DNA of 23,580 nucleotides from a virus. Each line of letters opens with the position of its first letter. Position 1 is the stretch's first letter. The translations under genes were made by a program, and so were the position numbers. The notes under the pieces were generated by a model that worked only from the letters and a program-made list of their open reading frames with translations, was not told where the DNA came from and searched no databases. This document shows, piece after piece, positions 1 to 8,905 of the stretch. The stretch spans positions 1 to 23,580 of the IMG/VR virus record IMGVR_UViG_3300020312_000023; one strand, written 5' to 3'.

Positions 1-3000
1 AGCATCTTCAAATTTAGTTGTTGTTTCAACTTCAATATCAACTTTAGAGTCAAATCTAACTTTAGGGAAGTAATCAAAGAGTTCTAACTTGTTTTCTTCA
101 AGTAAAGATCCAACATCTGTAAGTTCTTCAGCAGTTGTTTCAGTATTAGTGATTTCATAGGTAGCGCGGAAACCGACATACTCAATGTCAGTAATATTTG
201 CACTTTGTGAAGTTCCATTATTATCATAAGTAAAATCTAAACCAATATATTGATCATAAGTGCCATCAAATGCCTTATGGAAATTTTCATTAGAAATTGC
301 TCTTACTAAAGCAGTATTAACTCCAAGTCCGTTATGAAGAACTTGTACAGTAATTGCAGAAGTGCTAGGAGCAAATTGAGCATTATTGGTAACAAATGCA
401 GGTACAACATACTGTTGACCTTCTGCCATTGCAATGGTAGACTGATCGTATGTTAACCTGAATACTCTATCATCTTGACGAGTTGCTAAACGATTTCCGT
501 TTTGTTGGTAATTAGTATCAATTACTTGGTCACCATCAGCATCTTCCCAAATTGGGTCAAATGTTAACTCTAAACCATCTTCTGTAGTTAAGAGATCAGC
601 AGTTGCGTTAGGTGTACGTTCAACATCAATGTCAACATTCTCATATGGGTCTCTATAACGAATAACACCAGTAGGAATATTTTGCTGTACAGCAGTTGCA
701 GCAAGGTTCCATTTATCTACACTGGAGTTAAAACTAGGACCAATAATGTATGGGAATACTGGGTTACCATCTTCAGTAGCGTCAATAGTAATGAAATAAC
801 CATAAACACCTTCTGGGAACTCAGGAGTTTTACCAAAACGACCATTATAACGGTCTAAATCACCAACACCGAAGTTATAAGTATAATCTTCTACAAAAGT
901 ACCAGCAGGGAATGTATTAGTAGGTGGAGTTCCATAATATGAATCTGGAATACCATCATCATCACTATCAGTTAAAATTACAGTTTCTCTACCAAATGCA
1001 TCAATTGGAGGTAATAATGGACCACCAGTTCTAACTGGAATTGTATTAGTTACCTCATTATAAACTAATTCTGGTTTAAGACTATAACTAGGTTCTAGAC
1101 GACGTACATTTGAAGATTGATCAGTAGGATCAGAATATCCATAAGGACCATAAATTGGGTTACCATCAAACGCCCATCCAAGGATAGGAGAGTGTGTAAT
1201 ATTAGAAGTTGCTTCAGTTAACTTACCATTAGCATCTTCAATTAAATTATCACCAAGAACGTATCTAAGTCTCTTAGGATTGCTTAAGTGAGCATATTCA
1301 CCACCATATTGGTTGTTTAAACCAGAGAAAACAGATCCTTGAGCATCATCAAGAACAGTAGTAGGAATATACCCACCTCTTGTCTCATTTCCAACTTGTA
1401 ATGGTTTTTGCTCAGGACCAGCAAGGTTATAGTTCCAATCTTGAACAGAAGCAGTAAATTTAGCATCTTTACCAACTGAACTTAGAACAATAATTGTAGT
1501 TCCTGATTCGTAGTTAATACCACGGTTACTGATAGTAATACTTGTAACACGACCAGCATTTTCTCCATCAGTATCAATAATTGCTTTTGCAACAGCACCA
1601 AATCCAGTACCATAGATTTCTACAGTAGGAGGTGTTGTATATCCATTACCAGCGTTAATAACAGCAATTGAGATAATTCGTCCATTATTTACAATTGCTT
1701 GTGCCTGGGCACCTTCACCAGAGCTTAGAGTAGCAGTTGGAGATGAAGTATACTCAGAACCAGCAGAAGTTATGTTAACAGTCTTAATTGGACCTCTAAC
1801 AGATGCTTCTGCAAGTGCTCCTGATCCACCACCACCTACAATAGTGATTTCTGGCTTAGATGTATATCCAGTACCACCATCGTTGATTAGAACTCTTGAA
1901 ACTGCCTTATTAACAACAACAGCAGTTGCAGATGCTCCAGATCCACCTCCACCAACAATAGAGACTAGAGGAGGTTCTGTATAACCAGATCCAGCAGCAC
2001 TTAGATCAATTGCAGTAATAGAACCGTTAACAACGACATTACCTGTTGCTCCTGTACCGCCACCACCAGAAAGTGTTAAATTTGGAGGTGCAGCAGCATC
2101 ATATTCAGATCCAGCACTATCAATGCTAATAGCAGTAACTTTACCAAATATTTTCTTTAAATCTGACTTATAAGACCATACAGAAACACCATTTACCCAG
2201 GAACCAGTTGCACCTGGGTTAATTGCATCTTTTGTTGAAATTGTTTGAGAATTTCTTGGAAAACGAAGTAATTTACGCTGGTTTCCTGGAATAAGTGCCT
2301 GACCTTCAAATGGACCTACTTTATAGTTGGGAATACCTGATGCAGCAACATAAACGTAGTCATCATTGAAGAATGTGTTCTGAATGTTAGTAGTATAGAT
2401 GCTAATAACGTTGTTAACAGATTCAACGTCAGATTTACCTCTATTAAGGTCAACAGAGATCAAAATGTTACCTTGAGGAATTGTAGAACCAGGTTGTGGT
2501 AATTGATACTTAAATACGGTTGCAGATTCCCTAGATTGAACCAAATAGGTTCCATTGTATACAATTGGGTTTGCACCATAGATGGTTACCTGATCTCCTA
2601 CCAAAAGTCCATGTGGATTACCACAAGTAACAGTTGCAGTCTGATTATTCAGTCCACCGTACTCAATACTAGTAACAGAAACTAATTTCTTAACATTATA
2701 GTTCCAAGTATCAAGTAATTTGGCATCTTCAGAAGCACCTAACTTAGAAACTGTTAATTTATCTCCAGGAAGGTAATAACTACCATCATCGGTCAAAGTT
2801 GTGTTTTCTGCCTTAACAATACCAACTAATTTGATAGTAACTTGAGTTTCTTGTCCGTAGTTAACATAAACATAGAAATTAGACGTTACTTCAGTAGCAG
2901 AATCCCAATCTTCTACAACACTGTTAACTGAACGAGTACATTCAATGAACTGGTTAAGTGATTTCTCTTTATAACGTATTAATTCATTTCCTACAAGGAT

Positions 3001-5541
3001 TTCACCGTTTCTTTCTGGCCAACCAATAGTAGAGTCAACTGTAATAACACTATCAGTTGTACTAATACCTTCAGCAAGTTTTGTCTTATATGGAATTGTA
3101 AATTCACCAGTAATAGTCTCTTCTGACAATACAATTTCAAATATTTCTAATTCTGAGGTCTTAATTGAGATAAAGTTCTCAATTAGAGCAGATGCATCCT
3201 TAATATTGGGATCTACATTGTCAGAAAACTGTTGAATTAGACCATCAGAAAGATTTGCAGCACTACCTTCAGTAATTACACAACGAAGGATAGTATCAAC
3301 CTGCCAAGTAGCAGCAGATGGTTTAACAATCTGTTCTTTAGGGTAAGATACACTTACATCCTCACCATAAAGAATTTTGAACAAATATGCAATAGATTTT
3401 GGAGTTCCTTTCGCAGAATAGAACGTTCTAATGTTCTTAATAACAGTATTGATGTTAATCGTATTAAGATCAATCTTAGGAATGTCTGGAAGATACTGTT
3501 CTGTAAATTTAGACAACATCTTCTCAATGAAGACACCATCTAAACATTTAACGGTACTTGTAAGAACAGGATGAACTGCTGGATAGGTCTTATTCTCAAA
3601 TATAGCATTTCCGTCTTTGTCATATCCTACAAGACCAGAAACACCACGAGCACAACCAATAAATTGTGCTTTAGTATAAGCAGAACCTGATTCTATAACT
3701 TTAAATCCAGTAACTTCACCAAATCCTACTTCAGCAGAGGCAGTAGCAGAAGGTGGTCTCTGAATAATGATTGTTGGAGGTTCAGTGATACTATAACCAG
3801 TACCAAAGTTGGTAATATTAATATCAGTGATTTGACCGTTGAATATTGAAGCAACAGCAGTTGCACCAGTACCACCTATAAATTGACCTGAATTATCCTT
3901 CCTATTATCTACAATGTAAATTGAAGGAATATCAACATAACCAGAACCACCAGAAAGTAGTTCAATATCAACTACACGTCCAGTAGTGTCAACAGTAACA
4001 TCAAGAATTTGAGCAGCACCTGGGTCAATTATAGCGATTCTAGGAGGACTTGTATATCCTCTACCCCTGTTAACAACACTAAACCCACTTACAGCACCAT
4101 CTGTTATTTCAGCAGTAATTTCTGCCTGTACAGGATCAGCACCAGTAGGAGGATCAACAAATACAGTAGGAGGAACAGTATAACCTACACCACCCGATAA
4201 AACGCTAATAGAAGCAGGATCTACACCATTATTAGCATCAAGAGTACAAGAACTTAATTTACCTCCACCTGGATCCTTAAAGACGATTCTAGGAGTAAAC
4301 GTATAGTTACTACCAGAGTTTGTTAATTCAATTGCAGTAACAGCTCCATTCTTAACTGTTGCTTTTGCAAGAGCAGAAACACCACCCGCAGCAGTTGGAA
4401 CCTGAATATCTACGATAGGTGGTTGTAAATCACTATATCCTGCACCACCATCTAGTAGAGTTAAATTCTTAATACCATTTACAAGTGATTCAGCAGATGC
4501 ACCACCACCAGAAGTAGTTGTAACTACAGTAACAGCAGGAGGATTAGTTAACCTATAATCTCTACCACCATTCTTTACTTTAATACCAGAAAGCTTTCCA
4601 ACATTATCAATTTGGGCAACAGCAGTTGCTCCAGTACCAAAACTGGTAATAGGTGCCTCAATTGATCCAATATACGCCCTTTCATCAGCAGTAGGGGCAG
4701 TTTTAAGTTTTAAAGTCTGTTTAAGTCCATCACTAACAACAGAATAGTCAATATAAGGAATAAGCAGTTTATCACCAATAATAACGTTCAAATATACCGT
4801 TAAAACTGGAGTATAACTAACTTCTGACTTTTCTAGGTCAAATTCAGTCTTAGAACTGTTAAATTGACTAGAAATTGGGTCTAAAACCTGTACAGAATCC
4901 TGTAAAAATCCTTTTAAGTAGAAAATCGCAGTTTCTTCTACAGAGTCGGAAGGGTTAGGTGATCTTGGAGGATCTTGGAATACTATGTCTGTTCCACTAA
5001 TAGTGAAATCTACTGTTGGAATTAGATACTTACCAAATAATCTTACTACAATATGATCAGCACTTGGAGGTGCAATTGGAGCATTTTCTGAAGCTAACGG
5101 AAATGACCTCTGAACACCGTTAAAAGTCAAATATGGACTCTGTAACTCAATCCACTTTTCCCTGAACTCTGGATAGGATACACCGTCTGTTAAAGAGATT
5201 TCTGGTGATTTATCTGCCCTTTCATAGTAAATAATCTCATCATTTACCAAGAGCGAACCATTACTCTCAGCAAAATCATCAACACTCTCTACAGTTATAA
5301 CATCTGCCTTACTAGTAACCTCTTCAAGTAAAGATGTTTCACTTTGAATTAGGTTAAAGTCATACTCGTCTATATTCAGGTAATCCCTGAACTCATTTAC
5401 AATATTTTGGGGTTGACCAGTCTTTTCCTGACCCTTATAGTAATATTGTAAGAACTTCTCAAATGCTGGATAATCAGACCTGATAAAATCAGGCAACTGA
5501 TTAAGGACATTCTGCGATACCTTATTAGTTGTACTTGTCAT
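1..5541 (-). CDS. Giant GxGY-repeat virion structural (baseplate/tail) protein with YHYH domain, 3' end beyond window
   Basis: The frame is open from an ATG at 5541 to the window edge, giving at least 1847 residues with no stop. The N-terminus (QLPDFIRSDYPAFEKFLQYYY) leads into two blocks of GxGY-type repeats (about 3690-4640 and 1480-2130). Between the blocks are segments with LVGNELIRYKEKS and VGDQVTIYG that look like tail beta-domains. Further on is a YHYH-like domain (HSPILGWAFDGNPIYGPYGY near 1140-1200, with the FPYIIGPSF end near 740). It starts 19 bases after the gp6 stop, the slot held by gene 7 in T4 (order 6-7-8), so a baseplate wedge or peripheral role is inferred; similarity to T4 gp7 was not established. 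Huge repeat proteins downstream of gp6 are usual in marine T4-like phages. The upstream Shine-Dalgarno is weak, so expression may depend on coupling to gp6. Confidence 0.85.
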   Translation of the reverse strand, partial: MTSTTNKVSQNVLNQLPDFIRSDYPAFEKFLQYYYKGQEKTGQPQNIVNEFRDYLNIDEYDFNLIQSETSLLEEVTSKADVITVESVDDFAESNGSLLVNDEIIYYERADKSPEISLTDGVSYPEFREKWIELQSPYLTFNGVQRSFPLASENAPIAPPSADHIVVRLFGKYLIPTVDFTISGTDIVFQDPPRSPNPSDSVEETAIFYLKGFLQDSVQVLDPISSQFNSSKTEFDLEKSEVSYTPVLTVYLNVIIGDKLLIPYIDYSVVSDGLKQTLKLKTAPTADERAYIGSIEAPITSFGTGATAVAQIDNVGKLSGIKVKNGGRDYRLTNPPAVTVVTTTSGGGASAESLVNGIKNLTLLDGGAGYSDLQPPIVDIQVPTAAGGVSALAKATVKNGAVTAIELTNSGSNYTFTPRIVFKDPGGGKLSSCTLDANNGVDPASISVLSGGVGYTVPPTVFVDPPTGADPVQAEITAEITDGAVSGFSVVNRGRGYTSPPRIAIIDPGAAQILDVTVDTTGRVVDIELLSGGSGYVDIPSIYIVDNRKDNSGQFIGGTGATAVASIFNGQITDINITNFGTGYSITEPPTIIIQRPPSATASAEVGFGEVTGFKVIESGSAYTKAQFIGCARGVSGLVGYDKDGNAIFENKTYPAVHPVLTSTVKCLDGVFIEKMLSKFTEQYLPDIPKIDLNTININTVIKNIRTFYSAKGTPKSIAYLFKILYGEDVSVSYPKEQIVKPSAATWQVDTILRCVITEGSAANLSDGLIQQFSDNVDPNIKDASALIENFISIKTSELEIFEIVLSEETITGEFTIPYKTKLAEGISTTDSVITVDSTIGWPERNGEILVGNELIRYKEKSLNQFIECTRSVNSVVEDWDSATEVTSNFYVYVNYGQETQVTIKLVGIVKAENTTLTDDGSYYLPGDKLTVSKLGASEDAKLLDTWNYNVKKLVSVTSIEYGGLNNQTATVTCGNPHGLLVGDQVTIYGANPIVYNGTYLVQSRESATVFKYQLPQPGSTIPQGNILISVDLNRGKSDVESVNNVISIYTTNIQNTFFNDDYVYVAASGIPNYKVGPFEGQALIPGNQRKLLRFPRNSQTISTKDAINPGATGSWVNGVSVWSYKSDLKKIFGKVTAISIDSAGSEYDAAAPPNLTLSGGGGTGATGNVVVNGSITAIDLSAAGSGYTEPPLVSIVGGGGSGASATAVVVNKAVSRVLINDGGTGYTSKPEITIVGGGGSGALAEASVRGPIKTVNITSAGSEYTSSPTATLSSGEGAQAQAIVNNGRIISIAVINAGNGYTTPPTVEIYGTGFGAVAKAIIDTDGENAGRVTSITISNRGINYESGTTIIVLSSVGKDAKFTASVQDWNYNLAGPEQKPLQVGNETRGGYIPTTVLDDAQGSVFSGLNNQYGGEYAHLSNPKRLRYVLGDNLIEDANGKLTEATSNITHSPILGWAFDGNPIYGPYGYSDPTDQSSNVRRLEPSYSLKPELVYNEVTNTIPVRTGGPLLPPIDAFGRETVILTDSDDDGIPDSYYGTPPTNTFPAGTFVEDYTYNFGVGDLDRYNGRFGKTPEFPEGVYGYFITIDATEDGNPVFPYIIGPSFNSSVDKWNLAATAVQQNIPTGVIRYRDPYENVDIDVERTPNATADLLTTEDGLELTFDPIWEDADGDQVIDTNYQQNGNRLATRQDDRVFRLTYDQSTIAMAEGQQYVVPAFVTNNAQFAPSTSAITVQVLHNGLGVNTALVRAISNENFHKAFDGTYDQYIGLDFTYDNNGTSQSANITDIEYVGFRATYEITNTETTAEELTDVGSLLEENKLELFDYFPKVRFDSKVDIEVETTTKFEDA
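720..1270 (-). other. YHYH-like domain inside the giant structural protein
   Basis: Residues read THSPILGWAFDGNPIYGPYGY, then after about 100 residues GVYGYFITIDATEDGNPVFPYIIGPSF. This matches the usual YHYH layout (HSPI-GWAxDGxPIYGPY followed by a fPY-IG end). The domain recurs in large cyanophage virion proteins; its function is not established, and a binding role at the particle surface is only a guess. Confidence 0.6.
1480..2130 (-). repeat. Protein-level GxGY repeat block 2 (about six units)
   Basis: This is a second run of the same unit in the same gene: SAGSEY, AAGSGY, DGGTGY, SAGSEY, NAGNGY and NRGINY near 2105, 1985, 1865, 1750, 1640 and 1520. The intervening cores are the Gly-rich GGGGSGA type, closer to each other than the units of block 1. 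The Gly/Pro-rich codons create long PPPP-type open frames on the plus strand that are not genes. Confidence 0.75.
3690..4640 (-). repeat. Protein-level GxGY repeat block 1 (about seven units)
   Basis: Within the giant structural gene, units of about 40-50 residues end in GG/GxGY-type turns: NGGRDY, DGGAGY, NSGSNY, SGGVGY, NRGRGY, SGGSGY and NFGTGY, near 4555, 4440, 4310, 4185, 4060, 3945 and 3795. Each is followed by a PPxVxI strand and a GATA/GA-rich segment. The units are degenerate at the DNA level, so this is an old duplication kept by selection on fold, probably a repetitive beta-structure. Confidence 0.75.
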
Positions 5542-5560
5542 TGATTATTTTGGTTCAGGC

Positions 5561-7534
5561 TCAGAAACACGCCATATTATTGAGGTCACCAGCGTTATCA
5601 ATAGTAACTGGGGTAACCACAGCAGGGACTACGGCATACTGCTCAGGGTTAAGATTATTTAGCGGAATTGTAGCAGGTGGAAGGGTTCCAATCGGTACAA
5701 CCGTGATATCAGGTGTCGGAAGTGAAATAATAGTACCAGGGGTATCTGGTCTTACTTCCGATGGGTTTTGTGGAATAACTTGAACTGGTAATTTACCGCC
5801 ACCAGGAGGATTATCTATAGCAACAGGTCCGAAACAAACCTTTCCTGTCAGATAATTAATGCTTCCAGCAGCATTATTGGTATAAATCTTGCTTGAACCA
5901 CTATTATAGTAAGTTCTCAAATTACCAAATCCATCATCTTCAAAATATTGAACTACAGTTGGTCTATCTGTAGTAATAAATTCTCCAGATCTAATGATTG
6001 GTTCTTTATAACAAGTAGAACCGCTACCACCAGTTCCATCACCACTATCATTAGAAGGATTTGAATCATACAATGGTTGTCCAAAGTCAATACAGTAAGT
6101 GTCAACTGCACTGGTATTGGCATTCATTATCATATAACGCATCAATGTAGTTTGTACAGATGCTGAGTCAATAGAAGAATCTGCTAATCCGATTGCTTTA
6201 TTGAATTTAGATAATGAGAATGAAGATTCAAAGTTGTTAATATTCTCCTGAGCAGCATATTGCTCAATAGCACCTAACACAAGAGACTGTAATTCTGAAA
6301 TACTCTTACTGGTCTTAGTTGGGTCGTAGAGTACAAATAAGTTATTGGAGACATAAAGGAATGATGGGTCAATAATGACTGGTTCAATGGATGCCATTGA
6401 ATATGCCCTTAAATCCTTTGCAATTGACAATTTTGTCGCATTATTGAGTAAATTTCCCGTTTTTGTCTTAATTGCGACGTAAACTTTACCATAAACAGGT
6501 GGATCTAGCTCATCTCCACCAAAAGCAATGACACTTTCGGCATTTGAGTAAACTTTTTTGGTAATAATTGAATAATCTTGTGATGTTACCGCCCTAAGTT
6601 GGGTCGTATAGTCCCTAGGAGCAGTGTATTTGATAGACTCAATGGATTCAACAGAATCACCAAATTGAGACCTCTCATTGACCGTTAGACCTGTTTCTAC
6701 GATGCTATCAATTGTTCTACCATACTGGTCTTCAAGTTCTCCAACAAAATCAAAATCCTGAACGTCATTAGCAGCAGCTTCATGACTCTTGACATAGGAA
6801 ATGTTAATAACTTCACCATCTTGGAGTTTTCTTCCAATGACTCCATCACCAAAAATGATCTCATACCTTTGATCTTCAGTTTCACTAAGGAAATAGACCC
6901 TAGAGTCTGCTTTAATGTTCGTTACGTCCTCACCAAGCACATAAACGTCCTCTTGGGTGGACTGAGCATTAGGTTTAACAGTAATCCTAAGTGTAGAAGT
7001 ATCAACTTTATCAGTTGGGATCAAATATTTCTGTTTTTTGAAGGATGACACCGTATATCTATAAGTTAAGATGCTTCCTTCGTAAATTACGGTCTTATTG
7101 AACGTTGCAACCCCATTAATGTCAGTAGTAGCATTAACATCCTCAAGTACATTGAATGTATATGCTCCACCAGTTGCCGTAATACCTTTTTTTAGTGACA
7201 CATACTGAGGATAGGCATCATTCAACAATTCTGTTTGTACAGTGAACGATACACACGCTTTTGCTGCCCTAGAAGACCTTGGAGTATAATTTAGTGTCTT
7301 TGCTAAACTTACAACGTTATCCCTGACTGTAGCGGATGAGAGAAAGGTCTCATTAACCGCCATGTTAGCATTAAATGCTGTATAGTAAGTATTATAAGCA
7401 AGAACATCAACCAAATACGACAGAGTAGACCCCTCAAAGTCATAATCCGTAAACTCATCACGAGTCCTTAGATAATCTTTGATTGAACTCTTAATAGAGT
7501 CAAAATCCATTGCTGTAAGGTTATTTGGAATCAT
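5561..7534 (-). CDS. gp6: Baseplate wedge subunit gp6 (T4-like)
   Basis: This 657-residue protein is close to the length of T4 gp6, which forms the inner baseplate ring by linking the wedges around the hub. The N-terminus (DFDSIKSSIKDYLRTRDEFTDYDFEGSTLSYLVDVLAYNTYY, continuing with NANMAVNETFLSSATVRDNVVSLAKTLNYTPRSSRAAKA) is the characteristic signature of the T4/P2 gpJ-like wedge family in marine T4-like phages. A Gly/Ser-rich linker lies near residue 510 and a Pro-rich tail follows. The ATG at 7534 shares one base with the gp25 stop (TAATG), so the two are translationally coupled. The giant protein follows after 19 bases. The identification is based on the N-terminal signature and the gene order 25-6. 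Confidence 0.93.
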   Translation of the reverse strand: MIPNNLTAMDFDSIKSSIKDYLRTRDEFTDYDFEGSTLSYLVDVLAYNTYYTAFNANMAVNETFLSSATVRDNVVSLAKTLNYTPRSSRAAKACVSFTVQTELLNDAYPQYVSLKKGITATGGAYTFNVLEDVNATTDINGVATFNKTVIYEGSILTYRYTVSSFKKQKYLIPTDKVDTSTLRITVKPNAQSTQEDVYVLGEDVTNIKADSRVYFLSETEDQRYEIIFGDGVIGRKLQDGEVINISYVKSHEAAANDVQDFDFVGELEDQYGRTIDSIVETGLTVNERSQFGDSVESIESIKYTAPRDYTTQLRAVTSQDYSIITKKVYSNAESVIAFGGDELDPPVYGKVYVAIKTKTGNLLNNATKLSIAKDLRAYSMASIEPVIIDPSFLYVSNNLFVLYDPTKTSKSISELQSLVLGAIEQYAAQENINNFESSFSLSKFNKAIGLADSSIDSASVQTTLMRYMIMNANTSAVDTYCIDFGQPLYDSNPSNDSGDGTGGSGSTCYKEPIIRSGEFITTDRPTVVQYFEDDGFGNLRTYYNSGSSKIYTNNAAGSINYLTGKVCFGPVAIDNPPGGGKLPVQVIPQNPSEVRPDTPGTIISLPTPDITVVPIGTLPPATIPLNNLNPEQYAVVPAVVTPVTIDNAGDLNNMACF

Positions 7535-7953
7535 TATTCCGCCCGTTGTAAAATAAAGTCTATAGTCTGCGTTAGAGGTTGACCGACAATACGATATTCA
7601 ACGTCTACTCGTAGTTCATGATAATCATCTAGTGCTGTTATCTCAACACTAATAACTTCTACCCTAGGTTCAAAGTTCCTAAGAGTATTGGTAATTTCAT
7701 CTTGTAGTGTATCAACTGTAAATGCATCTAAAGGTTCAAACAATAATTGATATACTTTAGAACCAACCTCTGATTGAAATAATTTCTCTCCTGGTGATGT
7801 TAGAACTAAGTTTTTCATTGCTTGTTTAATGGCATTAGCATTCTTCAAAACAATAAGGTCTTTCGTAACTGGATTCTTTGCAAAAGAGTTTGCAAGATCC
7901 TGAAAACTACGAGAGACCTTAAGGTTCTTTGATGTTATTGTCTTTAGTGCCAC
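7534..7953 (-). CDS. gp25: Baseplate wedge subunit gp25 (T4-like, gpW/gp25 family)
   Basis: The 139-residue protein matches the gp25-like wedge family. It has the helical SFQDLANSFAKNPVTKDLIVLKNANAIKQAMKNLVLTSPGEKLFQSEVGS segment, the QLLFEP turn and the conserved EPR motif (FEPRV, residues 94-98), followed by two beta-strands. In T4, gp25 sits in the inner baseplate beside gp6 and gp53 and begins the sheath. The start is GTG at 7953, sharing a base with the SET-domain gene stop (TAGTG); no other start fits the conserved N-terminus. Its length is typical of the family. Confidence 0.95.
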   Translation of the reverse strand: MALKTITSKNLKVSRSFQDLANSFAKNPVTKDLIVLKNANAIKQAMKNLVLTSPGEKLFQSEVGSKVYQLLFEPLDAFTVDTLQDEITNTLRNFEPRVEVISVEITALDDYHELRVDVEYRIVGQPLTQTIDFILQRAE

Positions 7954-8240
7954 TATACGCTATAAAATGTATACTTTAAAGTTAACTCCTCCATTGGACC
8001 TATCGGTTTTATTACTTGTATAAAGTATCTTCCATTCTCAAATTCATACTTTGCACAATTAGGATTATCACTGTGATTAATAAAACCACCTAACGGAGTG
8101 CGTATAATTTCATCATCTAATATAATGTGAGATAAACCAAGATTGGTTCCAATTGCAAGGTCTTTTCTTGTGAAAATTCCTTGACCAGCAACAGGACTCT
8201 CCTTAACGAAGAGCCCATCTGGTAAAGCTTGATATGTCAC
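7953..8240 (-). CDS. SET-domain protein (putative protein-lysine methyltransferase)
   Basis: This 95-residue protein is little more than a minimal SET fold. It has the GxG start (AGQGIFTRKDLAIG, residues 18-31), the NHSDNPNCA motif (residues 55-63, equivalent to the NHSxxPN motif that binds S-adenosylmethionine and shapes the pseudoknot) and the C-terminal MEELTLKY segment (residues 83-90) with the Tyr typical of SET active sites. SET enzymes methylate protein lysines; the target here is unknown. It lies between a small basic peptide gene and gp25 in the baseplate operon, so it may modify a virion or late host protein. The post-SET cysteines are absent. The start is GTG, chosen because the nearby upstream ATG is out of frame and stops at once. 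Confidence 0.8.
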   Translation of the reverse strand: MTYQALPDGLFVKESPVAGQGIFTRKDLAIGTNLGLSHIILDDEIIRTPLGGFINHSDNPNCAKYEFENGRYFIQVIKPIGPMEELTLKYTFYSV

Positions 8241-8263
8241 TTTATCATTATATCTCTTTTTAT

Positions 8264-8398
8264 TTATGCACCTTGCCCACGATACTTCTTTTTTGCATGA
8301 TTTCTACTTGTTGCAGCAAGTTTAGTATTCTTAGATTTGCCCTGCCTAGTCTTTTTCGCTGGAGGTGCTGAATAAGTTGAATTGTTATAAAGTGCCAT
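8264..8398 (-). CDS. Small basic 44-residue peptide in the baseplate operon
   Basis: ATG at 8398, stop at 8264. The peptide begins MALYNNSTYSAPPAKKTRQG and continues with repeated Lys/Arg stretches (KSKNTKLAATSRNHAKKKYRG), ending QGA. It is strongly basic with no hydrophobic core and looks disordered. It starts 3 bases after the PAAR gene stop and ends 23 bases before the SET gene, so it is co-transcribed with baseplate genes. Similar short basic peptides next to the PAAR gene are common in cyanomyoviruses as far as I recall. The function is unknown; a virion or nucleic-acid-associated role is inferred only from charge and position. Confidence 0.75.
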   Translation of the reverse strand: MALYNNSTYSAPPAKKTRQGKSKNTKLAATSRNHAKKKYRGQGA

Positions 8399-8401
8399 TA
8401 A

Positions 8402-8896
8402 TTAAGGACCGATCATTACGTTTGGACTACCCTGAGCAATAACAGAAAGGCATGGTGGACCTAATTGATCACCAACCTTACCCATTGCTAATTTATTAGC
8501 AAAAACTGTCTTTGTGGTGGCATGCATAACCCTTGTATGACCAATACCTTTCTTATCTTCAGAAGCAAGCATACTACAATTACATGTTTTAGGTCTAGGT
8601 GGTGTTTTACCACAAGGACCAACCATAATAATGTTAGTACTAGATGCTCTATGCACTGTTAATACGTCCTTATCCAATATTGGTAAGATACCATTAACAA
8701 AAACATTTCTCACATAAGGGGCAAATGGTGCTAATACAGTAGGTGGCCAAAAACAAACAGCATTCTTAACCGCTACAGATTTAGTGCTACATGTTAAACA
8801 AGTAGTACCACAACCAAACCAACCATGAATGTGTCCACTAATGGCTACACCATGACCAGAACAGTTTCCTCTATAAATCGCCGCAGGGACTCCCAT
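8402..8896 (-). CDS. PAAR-domain baseplate spike tip protein
   Basis: The 164-residue protein has PAAR-type repeats: an N-terminal VPAAIYRGNCSGHGVAISGHIHGWF segment, the central VNGILPILDKDVLTVHR, and a C-terminal ANKLAMGKVGDQLGPPCLSVIAQGSPNVMIGP. The last resembles the typical NG.p.ar.gD. ...i.tGspnV.ing ending. PAAR proteins cap the gp5-like spike and form the membrane-piercing tip, usually holding a metal. This copy is Cys-rich (a CGTTCLTC cluster at about residues 29-36 and PKTCNC near residue 107) and has several His residues, consistent with metal binding. A strong Shine-Dalgarno (AGGAG) overlaps the stop codon of the upstream structural gene. Confidence 0.88.
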   Translation of the reverse strand: MGVPAAIYRGNCSGHGVAISGHIHGWFGCGTTCLTCSTKSVAVKNAVCFWPPTVLAPFAPYVRNVFVNGILPILDKDVLTVHRASSTNIIMVGPCGKTPPRPKTCNCSMLASEDKKGIGHTRVMHATTKTVFANKLAMGKVGDQLGPPCLSVIAQGSPNVMIGP

Positions 8897-8905
8897 ATTA
8901 TACTC

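Noticed and set aside
1772-1984. Plus-strand frame rich in PPPP
   Set aside because: It is the antisense of the Gly-rich repeat block 2 of the giant structural gene; the composition is fully explained by that gene.
8261-8268. CATAAATA on the minus strand, near-match to the late promoter
   Set aside because: One mismatch in the first base, overlapping the stop of the 44-residue gene in a tightly packed operon; not strong enough to call.
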